A DNA stretch of 64,000 nucleotides from Vibrio sp. 99-70-13A1 (GTDB lineage: Bacteria; Pseudomonadota; Gammaproteobacteria; Enterobacterales; Vibrionaceae), in the NCBI RefSeq assembly GCF_013114625.1, contig NZ_VTXD01000014.1, positions 1-64,000 of the forward strand, written 5' to 3'. The notes beneath the pieces were generated by a model that did not search any database, was not told the DNA's origin, and worked only from the letters and a program-made list of their open reading frames with translations. Below, piece by piece: positions 47,680 to 59,088 of this stretch (within the stretch, counting starts at the first letter, position 1; every line of letters starts with the position of its first letter). Both the position numbers and the translations under genes were made by a program.

Positions 47680-50163
47680 TTGTCACAACTTCCTCCGTCG
47701 TCAACGCTACCTATTGAAGCTGTGATCCCAGAATTAATATCTGGTGTCCAAAATAGTACCCAACTTATCCTTAAAGCTGCGCCTGGTGCCGGGAAATCTA
47801 CGTATTTTCCTTTGCAACTCGTCTTATCAAAAGCGGTGGCAGGAAAAATTATCATGTTGGAGCCAAGGCGTTTAGCCGCAAGAAATATTGCGACGTATTT
47901 GGCTCAGCAATTGGGGGAACAAGTAGGAGAAACGGTTGGCTATCGTGTTCGCGGGGAAAGCAAAGCAAGTTCTTCAACTAAGCTGGAAATTGTCACTGAA
48001 GGGATCATGACGCGAATGATCCAAGCGGATCCCGAACTTGCCGGTGTCGATTTAGTCATTTTCGATGAGTTCCACGAAAGAAGCATTCACGCTGATACAG
48101 CTTTAGCTTTTAGTTTGGAGATTCAAGAAGCATTGCGTGATGATCTGAAAATTGTGGTTATGTCAGCAACGCTGAATCAGCAAGCCTTACAAAGCCTACT
48201 TCCAAGCGCGGTTTATGTTGAATCTCAAGGGCGCTCATTCCCCGTAGAATTTCATTATCGTCCGCTTTCATCGAATGAGTATGTTGAAGCTAAAATGGCG
48301 CGCCAGATAGAGCAGTTAATGGCTTCAGAATCGGGTTCATTACTGGCTTTTCTGCCCGGTGTGTCTGCAATTAAACAAGTAGAAAAGCAGCTGCATCATT
48401 TAGGTGACGAGGTTGATGTTTGCACATTATATGGTCAATTGAACTTTTCACAGCAGCAGCAAGCCATTTCACCAGCTCCGAAAGGGCGTCGTAAAGTGGT
48501 TTTAGCCACCAATGTTGCCGAAACCTCTTTAACCATTGAAGGTATTCGAATTGTGGTGGATTCTGGGTTGGAAAGAGTCGCTAAGTTCAATTTAAAAACA
48601 GGTATCACTAAATTAGAGCAAGTAAGAATTTCTCAATCTTCAGCCGAACAAAGAGCAGGTCGAGCTGGGCGTATCGAGGAAGGGGTATGTGTTCGCCTTT
48701 ATTCGGAAGAGCAACTTAAACAGCAACCGTTAGTCCCAGAACCAGAGATTTTACATTCAGACTTAGCCCCATTGGTAGCTGAACTTGCCCAGTGGGGAGC
48801 TAATGATGCGAGTGATTTACAATGGTTGGATATCCCTCCCCAAGCAAGCACCCAACAAGCCTCGCAGTTATTAGAAAAACTTGGCGTGCTAGATTCGAAA
48901 GGATCGCTTACTGCTTTAGGTAAGGAAGGGAAAAAGCTTGGTTTAGATCCTCGTATTGCGAGCATGTTAGTCAAAGCATCTAAGCAAAATAACGCGCTAC
49001 TCAATGCTGCTTTAGCGATTGCCGCTTTGCTGGAAGAGCCTGAACGAAATGTCAGTGATTTGCAGCACTCCTTACATCGGTTAAAACAAGGGACTCACAC
49101 TAAAACGAAGGTTGTTTTGCAAAGAGGGCAAAGCTTAGCTCGTAAATTCCACTGCTCTTTTGATGAAAAAGGAGTCGATGAATCGTTAATCGCATTGACT
49201 TTGTGCTTGGCTTTTCCTGACCGTTTAGCTCAGTCCAGAAAGGTTGGGGATGGTAAATTCCTTCTTGCTAATGGGCATGGCGCAGAGATGCGGTCTGATA
49301 ATTCTATGATAAATAGTGAATACATTGTCGCGATTGATTTGATGAGAACTTCAAACAGTGCCAGCCAAATTTTTTTAGCGGTTGATGTAGATATTGACCT
49401 CTTAGAAAGCACTTTTCCTGAATTGTTATCAATTGAAGAGTATGTTGATTGGGATGAAAAGAGAGGACGTTTAATTGCAGAAAAGCGTTCGTGTATTGGT
49501 GATCTAGTTATTCATCGAAAAGCATTACCAGAGCCCAACTCTAGTCAAATTACCGAAGCAATGTTGAGCTATATTCGACGCAGAGGTTTAGCGTGTTTGA
49601 ATTGGACGGAGTCGGCATCTCAATTACTTGAAAGAATCCGTTGCGGTATGCTTTGGTTACCTGAGCAAGAATGGCCGACTATGGATGAAGATAGTTTACT
49701 TCGAGATATAGAGAACTGGCTTGCTCCTTATTTGGTTTCTGTTAAATCCGTTAAAGGGTTAGCCAATGTCTCTGTTGAGCAAGCTCTACTCGCCCGATTA
49801 GGGTGGCCGCTCAATAAAGATATTGATAATTGGCTTCCAACTAAATACACCATGCCTACAGGATCTCAGAAAAGAATCCGATATGATGGAAAATCGGAGC
49901 CAGTGATTTCAGTACGTATGCAAGAAGTCTTTGGTGAGCAAGACTCTCCTATGATCGCTTTAGGGCGAAAGAAAGTCGTGCTAGAACTGTTATCGCCCGC
50001 TCAGCGACCCTTACAAATTACTCAAGACTTGGCAGGTTTTTGGGCTGGAGCGTATAAAGAAGTGCAAAAAGAAATGAAAGGGCGATATCCCAAACATCCA
50101 TGGCCAGATGACCCTGCGAACCATGTTGCGACGACAAAAACTAAACGACAGCTGAACCGATAA
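47680..50163 (+). CDS. hrpB: ATP-dependent helicase HrpB
   Basis: DEAH-box RNA helicase-like protein of 827 aa. The order is Walker A APGAGKST (34-41), the DEFH box [16 protein letters not shown]-type motif VMSATLN, then [24 protein letters not shown] and the QRAGRAGR motif VI, and a C-terminal HrpB-specific domain. The start is taken as TTG at 47680 (SQLPPSS), with TAAGGT 7 nt upstream; an ATG at 47575 would overlap sfsA. Its function in bacteria is poorly known. Overlaps mrcB by one base. Confidence 0.93.
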   Translation: MSQLPPSSTLPIEAVIPELISGVQNSTQLILKAAPGAGKSTYFPLQLVLSKAVAGKIIMLEPRRLAARNIATYLAQQLGEQVGETVGYRVRGESKASSSTKLEIVTEGIMTRMIQADPELAGVDLVIFDEFHERSIHADTALAFSLEIQEALRDDLKIVVMSATLNQQALQSLLPSAVYVESQGRSFPVEFHYRPLSSNEYVEAKMARQIEQLMASESGSLLAFLPGVSAIKQVEKQLHHLGDEVDVCTLYGQLNFSQQQQAISPAPKGRRKVVLATNVAETSLTIEGIRIVVDSGLERVAKFNLKTGITKLEQVRISQSSAEQRAGRAGRIEEGVCVRLYSEEQLKQQPLVPEPEILHSDLAPLVAELAQWGANDASDLQWLDIPPQASTQQASQLLEKLGVLDSKGSLTALGKEGKKLGLDPRIASMLVKASKQNNALLNAALAIAALLEEPERNVSDLQHSLHRLKQGTHTKTKVVLQRGQSLARKFHCSFDEKGVDESLIALTLCLAFPDRLAQSRKVGDGKFLLANGHGAEMRSDNSMINSEYIVAIDLMRTSNSASQIFLAVDVDIDLLESTFPELLSIEEYVDWDEKRGRLIAEKRSCIGDLVIHRKALPEPNSSQITEAMLSYIRRRGLACLNWTESASQLLERIRCGMLWLPEQEWPTMDEDSLLRDIENWLAPYLVSVKSVKGLANVSVEQALLARLGWPLNKDIDNWLPTKYTMPTGSQKRIRYDGKSEPVISVRMQEVFGEQDSPMIALGRKKVVLELLSPAQRPLQITQDLAGFWAGAYKEVQKEMKGRYPKHPWPDDPANHVATTKTKRQLNR

Positions 50164-52586
50164 TGACTAAAAAAATTGCTCAAATTAGACTTAGCGCTCC
50201 TAAAAAAGCACCACCTAAAAAGGCGCCAGCTAAAAAATCACCAGCAACAAAAGCGGCTAAGCCTCGTAAGCCAAGAGCAGCTTCTAAAGGTAAAGGCAAA
50301 GCCAAATCCACAAAGCAAAAATCATCGAAAGGATGGTTAAAAACATTGTGGAGCATTGGCTGGAAGTCAGCTTTGGCAGTGGCAGCGGTTTTATTATTTG
50401 TCGGTATCTATTTAGGCACGATAGTTAAGCAGAAATTTGATGGGCAATTATTTGACCTACCGACTGTTGTGTATGCTCGCGTCCTGCATTTATCACCAGG
50501 CACTCAAGTAAGCATTGAGCAGATTCGTAATGAACTGGACGTATTGAACTACCGGAAAGTTCAAGCGCCAAGACACCCTGGTGAGTACTCATCATCATCG
50601 ACCAAAATTGAATTGATTCGTCGACCTTTTGAGTTTGTCGATGGTCCTGAGCCTGATCGACATATTATGTTGTTCTTCAAAGGTAATGAGCTCACTCGTA
50701 TTAAGTCTCTTGAGCAAGATGCAGGTATGGGGTACTTGAGAATTGAACCTAAAATGTTGGGCATGCTTGAAAAGAGTAATGATGAACAACGTTTATTCTT
50801 AAGACGAGAGCAGTTCCCAGAAGTGATGGTTGATGCGTTGCTGGTAACAGAAGACCGAAATTTTTATCAGCACGAAGGGGTATCACCACTGGCGATTGCC
50901 CGAGCGATGGTCGTGAACGTAAAAGCAGGAAGAACGGTTCAGGGTGGCAGTACGCTGACTCAACAATTAGCAAAGAACCTCTTTTTATCCAGTGAGCGAA
51001 CCATATGGCGTAAAGTGAGAGAAGCGTATATCGCGCTGATTTTAGATTACCGTTACAGCAAAGATCAGATCTTAGAAGCTTACTTAAATGAAGTGTATGT
51101 GGGGCAAAGTGGTGGCGAAGCGATCCATGGTTTTGGTCTTGCTTCTCGCTTGTACTTTGGACAACCCGTTCAAGAACTAAGAATTGATCAAGTTGCTCTT
51201 CTTGTTGGAATGGTGAAAGGACCTTCCTATTACAACCCCGTTCGTTATCCTGAAAGAGCTAAAAAGCGCCGAGATCTCGTTTTACGCTTGATGATGCAGC
51301 AAGATATTTTGACGGCTGAGCAGTTCAATGAAGCCGCTAGCCGAGATCTAGACATTCAAGATAACCCTCGTATCGCTAGCCGTCAGCCTGCTTATTTCCA
51401 GCAAGTGAATAGAGAACTTAAGCAATATGTAGGTGATAAGTTTCAAGCTCAAGCTGGGCTACGAGTGTTTACCTCTCTTGACCCTGTCTCGCAAGATAAA
51501 CTAGAAAAATCGATAGCTTATAAAGTGCCGTCTTTAGCCAAAACCGCAGGAGACAAACTGGAAGCTGCTGCGATAGCTGTTGACCGAAATACTGGTGAAA
51601 TTCGAGCGATGGTTGGAGGCAAACGAACCGGATACGATGGGTTTAATCGAGCGTTAAATGCTAGCCGCCCAATAGGATCGCTCGTTAAGCCTGCTGTGTA
51701 TCTAACCGCGCTCCAGCAGCCAGATAAGTACACATTAGCGACCACACTAATGGACACACCTTTAAGCCTCAAAGGGAGTAAAGGAAGTGTGTGGAGCCCT
51801 CGAAACTTTGACAGGAAATTCCGAGGTGAAGTGCCTATGTATGTGGCACTGTCGAAATCTTATAACGTACCGACTGTACGTTTAGGGATGCAGCTTGGCA
51901 TTAAAGAGGTGTCAAATACTTTAGAAAAGTTAGGGGTTGATAAAAGCGAAATAAGACCTGTGCCTTCAATGTTCTTAGGTTCATTTTCACTGACGCCATA
52001 TCAAGTGGCTCAGATGTATCAGACCTTAACTAACTCTGGTCGAAAAGCGCCATTATCAGCCTTGCGTTCTGTAGTGGATTTTGATGGTAATGTGCTTTAT
52101 CAATCTATCCCAAGAGTCTCACAAAGTGTGGACCAACAAGCTGCATGGCTGACAACGTATGCGATGAAAAAAGGTGTTTCAGAAGGGACCGGACGATTTT
52201 TAGCGAGCCAATTCTCATGGGCGGCGCTTGCAGGAAAAACGGGCACCAGTAATGATAGCCGAGACAGCTGGTTTGTTGGAGTCGATGGCCGAGAAGTGAC
52301 CACTATTTGGCTAGGGCGAGATGACAACAAGCCGACGAAATTAACGGGCTCTAGTGGTGCTTTGCGAGTATATGCCGATTATTTGCAGCAACGTATCCCT
52401 GAAAAACTGATCTTACCGTGGCCGACGAATATTGCGACAGCACATTTTAACCGAAGTGCGCAGGGCGGTTTAACATTTGATTGTGATGGTTCTATCACCA
52501 TTCCAGTTTGGGATGAAAAAGGCGAAATAAAGCAAGGCTGTGAAAGTCAGCCAAAACAGTGGCTAAAAAAGCTTTTTCAGTGGTAG
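50163..52586 (+). CDS. mrcB: Bifunctional penicillin-binding protein 1B
   Basis: Class A PBP that polymerises glycan strands and cross-links peptides. The 807-aa protein has a long Lys/Pro/Ala-rich cytoplasmic tail (1-60), a membrane helix at about 67-88 and a UB2H domain. The GT51 domain has catalytic Glu230 in TEDRNFYQHEGVS and GGSTLTQQLAKNLFL. The transpeptidase domain has SLVK (Ser506), SKSYN and KTGTS. It begins at the last base of the hrpB stop codon (TAATG). Confidence 0.97.
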   Translation: MTKKIAQIRLSAPKKAPPKKAPAKKSPATKAAKPRKPRAASKGKGKAKSTKQKSSKGWLKTLWSIGWKSALAVAAVLLFVGIYLGTIVKQKFDGQLFDLPTVVYARVLHLSPGTQVSIEQIRNELDVLNYRKVQAPRHPGEYSSSSTKIELIRRPFEFVDGPEPDRHIMLFFKGNELTRIKSLEQDAGMGYLRIEPKMLGMLEKSNDEQRLFLRREQFPEVMVDALLVTEDRNFYQHEGVSPLAIARAMVVNVKAGRTVQGGSTLTQQLAKNLFLSSERTIWRKVREAYIALILDYRYSKDQILEAYLNEVYVGQSGGEAIHGFGLASRLYFGQPVQELRIDQVALLVGMVKGPSYYNPVRYPERAKKRRDLVLRLMMQQDILTAEQFNEAASRDLDIQDNPRIASRQPAYFQQVNRELKQYVGDKFQAQAGLRVFTSLDPVSQDKLEKSIAYKVPSLAKTAGDKLEAAAIAVDRNTGEIRAMVGGKRTGYDGFNRALNASRPIGSLVKPAVYLTALQQPDKYTLATTLMDTPLSLKGSKGSVWSPRNFDRKFRGEVPMYVALSKSYNVPTVRLGMQLGIKEVSNTLEKLGVDKSEIRPVPSMFLGSFSLTPYQVAQMYQTLTNSGRKAPLSALRSVVDFDGNVLYQSIPRVSQSVDQQAAWLTTYAMKKGVSEGTGRFLASQFSWAALAGKTGTSNDSRDSWFVGVDGREVTTIWLGRDDNKPTKLTGSSGALRVYADYLQQRIPEKLILPWPTNIATAHFNRSAQGGLTFDCDGSITIPVWDEKGEIKQGCESQPKQWLKKLFQW

Positions 52587-52623
52587 AGTCGCTATAGAAA
52601 ACAATGACAAGGAATGAATTTAG

Positions 52624-54990
52624 ATGGTCGTATCCCGTTGGCTAAATAGCTATGTAGGTGTATTGAGCGCTGTATTTAGTTTTAGTGTACTAGCTGATAG
52701 TACGAATATATCTGAAAATATTGCAGCTGCAGAAAACGCTGTGGTAGCAAAGTCAGAGTCTTTATCTCAGGATGAGAAAACACGCCCAACCGTTGCGGTG
52801 GTCTTGGCTGGTGGTGGTGCGAAAGGCGCCGCTCACATTGGTGTTCTAAAAGCACTTGAAGAGATGCAAGTCCCCGTTGATTACATAACAGGTACTAGTA
52901 TGGGAGCTTATGTCGGTGGCTTGTACGCTACGGGCATGAGCGCTGAAGAAATTGAAAGTTTCATCTATACGATTGACTGGAATAAAGGTTATCGAGACAG
53001 GGTTAACCGCAGTGAACGCCGTGTTAGAGATAAAGAGTATGAAGATCGTTACCAACTAACGACCGATCTTGGCTTACGTTGGGGCGAGGTACGAGCACCA
53101 AAAGGTGTGGTGCAAGGTCAAAATATGCTGCGCATTTTACGTGAAACGACCGGAAACCTCTCTCAGCTTGAATCATTTGATCAACTTGCCGTGCCGTATC
53201 GTTCCGTTGCCACTGATATTATCGAACTAGAAGAAGTTGTTATTGATAAGGGCTATTTGGTTGACGCTATGATGGCCAGCATGTCGGTGCCAGGTGCATT
53301 ACCTCCTTATGAACTGGATGGAAAAATGCTCGTTGACGGTGGCGTGACCAACAATATGCCTGTTGATGTGGCAAGAGTCATGGGCGCTGATATTGTGATT
53401 GCCGTTGATATTAGTACTGACTATAAAGATGAAGAAGACTTTACAACGTTTTTAACGGTGGCAGATCAACTCTCAAATTATCTTGTTCGTCGCAGTACTC
53501 AAAGGCAAGCTAAAACGCTTAATGAAGAGGATGTATTTCTTCAGCCGGATGTTGGAGAAATGGAAACGACTGAATTTGATAAAATGCCAAGTGCCTATCA
53601 GGCGGGTTACGACATTGCCTATCAATTTGAAGACCAACTAAAAGAATTGTCTGTAACGAGTGCTAAATTTCAAGGTTACATTGATCATAAGCAAGCAGCA
53701 CGAAAGCAGTTAAGTCATATTGATAATGTTGTTGTGGATAGCGTCACCATCAATAACAATACGCACTATACCGATAAATTGCTTAAAAACCGTTTGGATT
53801 TAGAGAGTGGTGACGCTCTAAAAACTCGTGACTTAGAATCGAGTGTTCAAGAGCTATATGCCTTAGACCGATTTGAGCTCATTACTTATCGGTATGAAAA
53901 AGTCGGTGATGAAGACCATCTATTTGTGGATGTGGATGAAAAATCTTGGGGACCTAATTACCTCAACTTTCGTTTCTACTTGGAAGATGACTTTGAAACA
54001 GAAAGTACCTATGCGTTAGGGATGTCTGCAAATTTCACCGATATAAATGCACATGGTGCAGAGCTAAGAACCAATATTGAGATGGGAACGGATAAGCTCA
54101 TTGAGGTTGAATTGTTTTCACCTTTCTTTTCAAAAGAAAAACTGTTTACGTCCGCATCATATACATACAGCAAACAGAAGCGAAACTTGCCAGCTTCAAT
54201 TGATGCTATTGAAAAGCCTTCTCTAGATGTGACGCAAGATTTCATCCCTTTGACTTATCTAGAGAATATAGGTGAAATCGCTTTTGGCTATCAACCGACT
54301 TTATGGCAGGAGCTGAAGTTTGGCGCCCGTTATACAGATGGGAAGGTAGATTCGTCATCACTTTCTTCTATAGGTAGTGTGGACTTTACTCGTACAGGGG
54401 CATTTGCCGCTTATCGGTTAGACACATTAGACAGCTTTAGTCTGCCGACAAAGGGTTACTATTTCGATTTTGAATATTTAGTGTCGCACGATGATACTCA
54501 TTCGAATGTCACAGGGACTCCTAGCGAAGATGCTAGCGATACTGTATTCGAACTCAATGCAAAGTTTTTAGCCGCACAAAGCTATAAAAGACATACTTTA
54601 GTCGCAAAGCTCGATTATGGTGTTGTTGAGAGCAAAAATGCTACTTTTCCAATTGATCCCAAAGAGCTTGGTGGTTTCTTAAATCTATCTGGTATTCCTC
54701 GAAATAGTTTAATTGGACAGAACTTAGCTTACTCTAGTTTAGTGTACCGATATAAGTGGTTTGAAAATGACTTTGGGTTATTCCAATCCCCAGTGTATCT
54801 AGGTGCGTCGATAGAGCATGGGGGAGTTTGGTCAGACAATAACTTAAAACTGAATGAAGCTCCAATGTACACAGCAGGGTCAATATTTACGGGTGTTGAT
54901 TCCCCTATTGGTCCTATTATTTTTGCATATGGTAAGACTGAAAGTAACTATGATTCTGTTTACTTAATCATCGGAACATCTTACAAATAA
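52624..54990 (+). CDS. Patatin-like phospholipase with POTRA and beta-barrel (type Vd autotransporter, PlpD-like)
   Basis: A 788-aa outer-membrane protein with a signal peptide (about 1-24, VLA-DS). The patatin domain has oxyanion GGGAKG (63-68), nucleophile Ser92 in GTSMG and the catalytic DGG (Asp238). A POTRA-like segment (about 365-435, DNVVVDSVTINNNTHY then KTRDLESSVQELYALDRF) leads to a 16-strand-type barrel. This order matches Pseudomonas PlpD, whose lipase domain is secreted. The last residues are GTSYK, not the usual terminal aromatic. Whether the passenger is released or stays attached cannot be told. Confidence 0.88.
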   Translation: MVVSRWLNSYVGVLSAVFSFSVLADSTNISENIAAAENAVVAKSESLSQDEKTRPTVAVVLAGGGAKGAAHIGVLKALEEMQVPVDYITGTSMGAYVGGLYATGMSAEEIESFIYTIDWNKGYRDRVNRSERRVRDKEYEDRYQLTTDLGLRWGEVRAPKGVVQGQNMLRILRETTGNLSQLESFDQLAVPYRSVATDIIELEEVVIDKGYLVDAMMASMSVPGALPPYELDGKMLVDGGVTNNMPVDVARVMGADIVIAVDISTDYKDEEDFTTFLTVADQLSNYLVRRSTQRQAKTLNEEDVFLQPDVGEMETTEFDKMPSAYQAGYDIAYQFEDQLKELSVTSAKFQGYIDHKQAARKQLSHIDNVVVDSVTINNNTHYTDKLLKNRLDLESGDALKTRDLESSVQELYALDRFELITYRYEKVGDEDHLFVDVDEKSWGPNYLNFRFYLEDDFETESTYALGMSANFTDINAHGAELRTNIEMGTDKLIEVELFSPFFSKEKLFTSASYTYSKQKRNLPASIDAIEKPSLDVTQDFIPLTYLENIGEIAFGYQPTLWQELKFGARYTDGKVDSSSLSSIGSVDFTRTGAFAAYRLDTLDSFSLPTKGYYFDFEYLVSHDDTHSNVTGTPSEDASDTVFELNAKFLAAQSYKRHTLVAKLDYGVVESKNATFPIDPKELGGFLNLSGIPRNSLIGQNLAYSSLVYRYKWFENDFGLFQSPVYLGASIEHGGVWSDNNLKLNEAPMYTAGSIFTGVDSPIGPIIFAYGKTESNYDSVYLIIGTSYK

Positions 54991-55289
54991 TCAATTATTT
55001 GATAGCAGGTAAAACGCATAAATAGCCAAAAAAGTTAGAACTTTAGTCTTAACTTGCTATGTTGGTCAAAATGATGAGATTTTAATTTATCGTTAAATTT
55101 GCTATTGTACTGCCCACAGTTTGGCCTCTCTGGCGCTGCTAATTATTCTTTGTATGTTCTCATAAAGGTCAAAGATAGTTAGTTGAATTGGCAATGGAGA
55201 GCCAAGTTTCCAAGGATGTTCACTCCATCATTATTCTCAATATAGAGTAATGATAATAAATGGAGGAACCGCAATGAGAGGAAAAAGTC
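54991..55289. other. Intergenic region before acnB
   Basis: About 300 bp with no gene of normal size. It holds the acnB leader elements described separately. I could not choose a convincing promoter in it. Confidence 0.5.
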
Positions 55290-55297
55290 GTGCTTGA
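55227..55297 (+). promoter_or_regulatory. acnB leader: hairpin and seven-codon mini-ORF
   Basis: A bulged hairpin ATCATTA-(TT)-CTC / GAG-TAATGAT with loop AATATA (55227-55254) is followed by a strong GGAGG ribosome site (55262-55266). An ATG at 55274 starts a mini-ORF (MRGKSRA, stop at 55295-55297) that overlaps the GTG start of acnB at 55290. This could couple acnB translation to the mini-ORF. A Fur-box-like match (12 of 19) overlaps the hairpin's 3' arm. Confidence 0.5.
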
Positions 55298-57878
55298 AGC
55301 CTACCGTAAACACGTCGCAGAGCGTGCTGCCGAAGGAGTTGTTCCTAGACCGCTAAATGCCGAGCAAGTTGCTGGCCTAGTTGAACTACTTAAAACCCCA
55401 CCTCAAGGTGAAGAAGAGGTTCTTCTTGATCTACTAGAAAACCGTATTCCTCCTGGTGTTGATGAAGCTGCTTATGTAAAAGCGGGCTTTTTAACTGCAA
55501 TTACCAAAGGTGAAGTCGAATCACCATTAGTAAGCCGTGCTAAAGCTGCTGAATTACTTGGTACCATGCAAGGCGGTTACAACATTGAATCACTTGTATC
55601 TCTATTAGAAGATGCAGAACTTGCTCCTATTGCTGTTAAAGCGCTGTCGCATACTCTACTCATGTTTGACGCATTCTATGATGTAGAAGAGAAAGCAAAA
55701 GCGGGCAATGAATTTGCACAACAAGTTCTTCAATCTTGGGCTGACGCAGAATGGTTTACTGCAAAAGATAAAGTTGCAGAAAAAATCACAGTTAAAGTTT
55801 TTAAAGTGACTGGTGAAACGAACACCGATGACTTATCTCCAGCACCTGACGCTTGGTCACGTCCAGATATTCCAGTACACGCAAAAGCGATGCTGAAAAT
55901 GGAACGTGACGGTATTATCCCTGACGAACAGGGCAATGTTGGTCCAATCAATCAAATTGAAGAAATGCAAAAAGACGGTATTCCACTGGCTTACGTTGGT
56001 GATGTTGTTGGTACCGGTTCTTCACGTAAATCGGCAACAAACTCAGTACTTTGGTTTATGGGTGATGATATCCCATTCGTACCAAATAAGCGTACTGGCG
56101 GTGTTTGTCTTGGTGGTAAAATAGCTCCAATTTTCTACAACACAATGGAAGATTCAGGTGCACTACCAATTGAACTGAACGTACAAGACATGAATATGGG
56201 CGATATCATTGATATCTACCCGTATGAAGGTGTTGTTCATAAAAACGGTTCTGTGATTTCAAACTTTGAGCTAAGCAAAGTATTGCTAGATGAAGTTCGT
56301 GCTGGTGGCCGTATTCCACTGATCATCGGTCGTGGTTTAACAGGTCGTGCTCGTGACGCTCTAGGTCTAGCTGAAACTGATTTGTTTGCTAAACCAATCG
56401 ATCCTTCAGCTTCTGACAAAGGCTACACGCTAGCTCAGAAAATGGTAGGTAAAGCATGTGGCGTTGAAGGTGTACGTGCTGGTCAGTACTGTGAACCTAA
56501 AATGACAACAGTAGGCTCGCAAGATACTACGGGTCCTATGACGCGTGATGAACTTAAAGATCTGGCGTGTCTTGGTTTCTCTGCAGACCTTGTAATGCAG
56601 TCTTTCTGTCACACATCTGCATACCCTAAACCAGTTGATGTAAACACTCACCATACACTGCCTGATTTCATCATGAACCGTGCGGGTGTTTCACTTCGTC
56701 CGGGCGATGGCGTTATCCACTCATGGTTAAACCGTATGCTTCTTCCTGATACTGTAGGTACAGGTGGTGACTCGCATACTCGTTTCCCTCTTGGTATTTC
56801 ATTCCCTGCGGGTTCTGGCTTGGTTGCATTTGCGGCGGCAACAGGCGTTATGCCTCTTGATATGCCTGAATCTATCTTGGTTCGCTTTAAAGGTGAAATG
56901 CAACCGGGTATCACGTTACGTGACCTAGTACATGCCATTCCACTTTACGGTATCAAGCAAGGTCTACTAACTGTTGAGAAAGCAGGTAAGATCAACGAAT
57001 TCTCTGGTCGTGTACTAGAAATTGAAGGTGTTGAACACCTGTCTGTAGAGCAAGCATTTGAGCTTTCTGATGCATCTGCTGAGCGTTCAGCTGCAGGTTG
57101 TACTGTTAAGCTATCTCAAGAGTCTATCGATGAGTACCTGAACTCGAATATCGTTATGCTTAAGTGGATGATTGCTGAAGGTTACGGTGATGTTCGTACG
57201 ATTGAGCGTCGTATCACGGCAATGGAAGAGTGGGTAGCGAATCCTGAGTTGCTATCTGCTGATTCAGATGCGGAATACGCGCATGTTATCGAGATTGATC
57301 TTGCTGATATTGACCAACCAATCCTATGTGCGCCAAACGATCCAGATGATGCTCGTCTTCTTTCTGATGTTCAAGGGACAGAGATTCAAGAAGTGTTCAT
57401 CGGTTCTTGTATGACCAACATTGGTCACTTCCGCGCTGCAGGTAAGATGTTAGAAGAGTTTAACGGCTCACTAAATACTCGCCTATGGGTTGCTCCGCCA
57501 ACGAAGATGGATAAAGACCAACTGACAGAAGAAGGCTACTACGGCATCTTCGGTCGTGCTGGGGTACGTATCGAAACTCCGGGTTGCTCACTATGTATGG
57601 GTAACCAAGCACGTGTTGCTGACGCTTCGACGGTTATGTCTACGTCTACTCGTAACTTCCCGAACCGTTTGGGTAATGGTGCGAACGTTTACTTAGCTTC
57701 AGCTGAGCTTTCTGCTGTTGGTGCGATTCTAGGTCGTATTCCAACGAAAGAAGAGTACTTAGAGTACGCTGAGAAGATTAATGCAACAGCTGCTGATACA
57801 TACCGTTACCTGAACTTCCATAAAATGGGTCAGTACACGGAAAAAGCAGATACGGTTATCTTTCAAGAGCCTGCGTAA
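55290..57878 (+). CDS. acnB: Aconitate hydratase B
   Basis: Main TCA-cycle aconitase: citrate to isocitrate via a 4Fe-4S cluster. It may also act as 2-methylisocitrate dehydratase. The 862-aa protein has the AcnB domain order: an N-terminal HEAT-like region ([15 protein letters not shown] onward), the swivel domain with [13 protein letters not shown], then cluster cysteines in [10 protein letters not shown] and [13 protein letters not shown] start with AGAGGA upstream. Followed by yacL, as in E. coli. Confidence 0.97.
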   Translation: MLEAYRKHVAERAAEGVVPRPLNAEQVAGLVELLKTPPQGEEEVLLDLLENRIPPGVDEAAYVKAGFLTAITKGEVESPLVSRAKAAELLGTMQGGYNIESLVSLLEDAELAPIAVKALSHTLLMFDAFYDVEEKAKAGNEFAQQVLQSWADAEWFTAKDKVAEKITVKVFKVTGETNTDDLSPAPDAWSRPDIPVHAKAMLKMERDGIIPDEQGNVGPINQIEEMQKDGIPLAYVGDVVGTGSSRKSATNSVLWFMGDDIPFVPNKRTGGVCLGGKIAPIFYNTMEDSGALPIELNVQDMNMGDIIDIYPYEGVVHKNGSVISNFELSKVLLDEVRAGGRIPLIIGRGLTGRARDALGLAETDLFAKPIDPSASDKGYTLAQKMVGKACGVEGVRAGQYCEPKMTTVGSQDTTGPMTRDELKDLACLGFSADLVMQSFCHTSAYPKPVDVNTHHTLPDFIMNRAGVSLRPGDGVIHSWLNRMLLPDTVGTGGDSHTRFPLGISFPAGSGLVAFAAATGVMPLDMPESILVRFKGEMQPGITLRDLVHAIPLYGIKQGLLTVEKAGKINEFSGRVLEIEGVEHLSVEQAFELSDASAERSAAGCTVKLSQESIDEYLNSNIVMLKWMIAEGYGDVRTIERRITAMEEWVANPELLSADSDAEYAHVIEIDLADIDQPILCAPNDPDDARLLSDVQGTEIQEVFIGSCMTNIGHFRAAGKMLEEFNGSLNTRLWVAPPTKMDKDQLTEEGYYGIFGRAGVRIETPGCSLCMGNQARVADASTVMSTSTRNFPNRLGNGANVYLASAELSAVGAILGRIPTKEEYLEYAEKINATAADTYRYLNFHKMGQYTEKADTVIFQEPA

Positions 57879-57923
57879 TGCCTTGGGATAGCGTTCAGTA
57901 AATTCTTCTGGGTAAATGAACTA

Positions 57924-57951
57924 AACGCCTTCTAATATAGAAGGCGTTTTT
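57924..57951 (+). terminator. Terminator after acnB
   Basis: Eleven-bp stem AACGCCTTCTA / TAGAAGGCGTT with a 3-nt loop, followed by TTT. Confidence 0.92.
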
Positions 57952-58096
57952 ATTTGTTGTCTTTTATATAGAGTGCTTAGATACATAGAGCGCTTAGAAT
58001 TTTAGGCTCAGGCTCTCTTAAACCTATCAAGCTCGATCTCTTACTATCTTCGCTATATACTCTCGCCTCATTTTTATCTCTTGCCTGGAAGTCATT

Positions 58097-58474
58097 ATGG
58101 AATTCGAATTTACAAGAAACACTTTGATGGGTGAATACTACGTAAAATGCAGTATGGGACACGAAATCATTGGTCGTTGGCTTCAGGAAGAGATAGGTAA
58201 AGATAAGCAAAAACTGAATCAAGTGATGGATGCTATTGAGCGCTCTCGCTCGAATATGAGTACAGAAACCGCTTTATTGGGCAAAGAGATTAGTTTGTCG
58301 ATCAATGAAGATGAAGTCACCATACAAGAAAATGTACTTGGTCATGGTGAAGAGATGGAAGAGAACAGTGAGTTCGATTTCTATAACTGCGAAAGTACCG
58401 CAAGCTGTGGTATTGATGACTTTGAGCTACTGATGACTAATTGGTTAGATTTTTTAGGTTATACAGAATTTTAG
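58097..58474 (+). CDS. yacL: YacL family protein (UPF0231)
   Basis: The 125-aa protein begins MEFEFTRNTLMGEYYVKCSMGHE and ends in FELLMTNWLDFLGYTEF, matching the uncharacterised UPF0231 family. It is acidic overall, with no signal peptide or membrane segment. E. coli yacL also follows acnB, so the link is old. Its function is not known. Confidence 0.92.
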   Translation: MEFEFTRNTLMGEYYVKCSMGHEIIGRWLQEEIGKDKQKLNQVMDAIERSRSNMSTETALLGKEISLSINEDEVTIQENVLGHGEEMEENSEFDFYNCESTASCGIDDFELLMTNWLDFLGYTEF

Positions 58475-58570
58475 TTACAGAGTTAGAGTCCGACACTCAT
58501 TGTGAGTCTTTTTGATTTACTCAGTGTTGCCCTGAAATGAGGCAACAAAAAATTCCGCTTCAAGATAGTG

Positions 58571-58603
58571 AAGGCTCGCACCGTTATGGTGCGAGCCTTT
58601 TTG
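58571..58603 (+). terminator. Terminator after yacL
   Basis: Perfect 12-bp stem AAGGCTCGCACC / GGTGCGAGCCTT with loop GTTAT and a trailing T-run. Confidence 0.92.
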
Positions 58604-58656
58604 TTTTTAAATGCTACAAAACACTATTTGTCCATAAAAACAATTAGTTATGTTTT

Positions 58657-58672
58657 TGGCACGGTACTTGGA
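58657..58672 (+). promoter_or_regulatory. Sigma-54 promoter of glnK-amtB
   Basis: TGGCACG-GTAC-TTGGA fits the RpoN consensus TGGCACG-N4-TTGCA with one mismatch in the -12 box. It lies about 50 bp upstream of glnK. Sigma-54 and NtrC control is known for glnK-amtB operons in other bacteria. No clear NtrC enhancer was spotted. Confidence 0.75.
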
Positions 58673-58686
58673 TTGTTATTAAGTAG

Positions 58687-59061
<375 letters not shown>

Positions 59062-59088
59062 AGATTATTAGGGATTGGAGATTTATAT

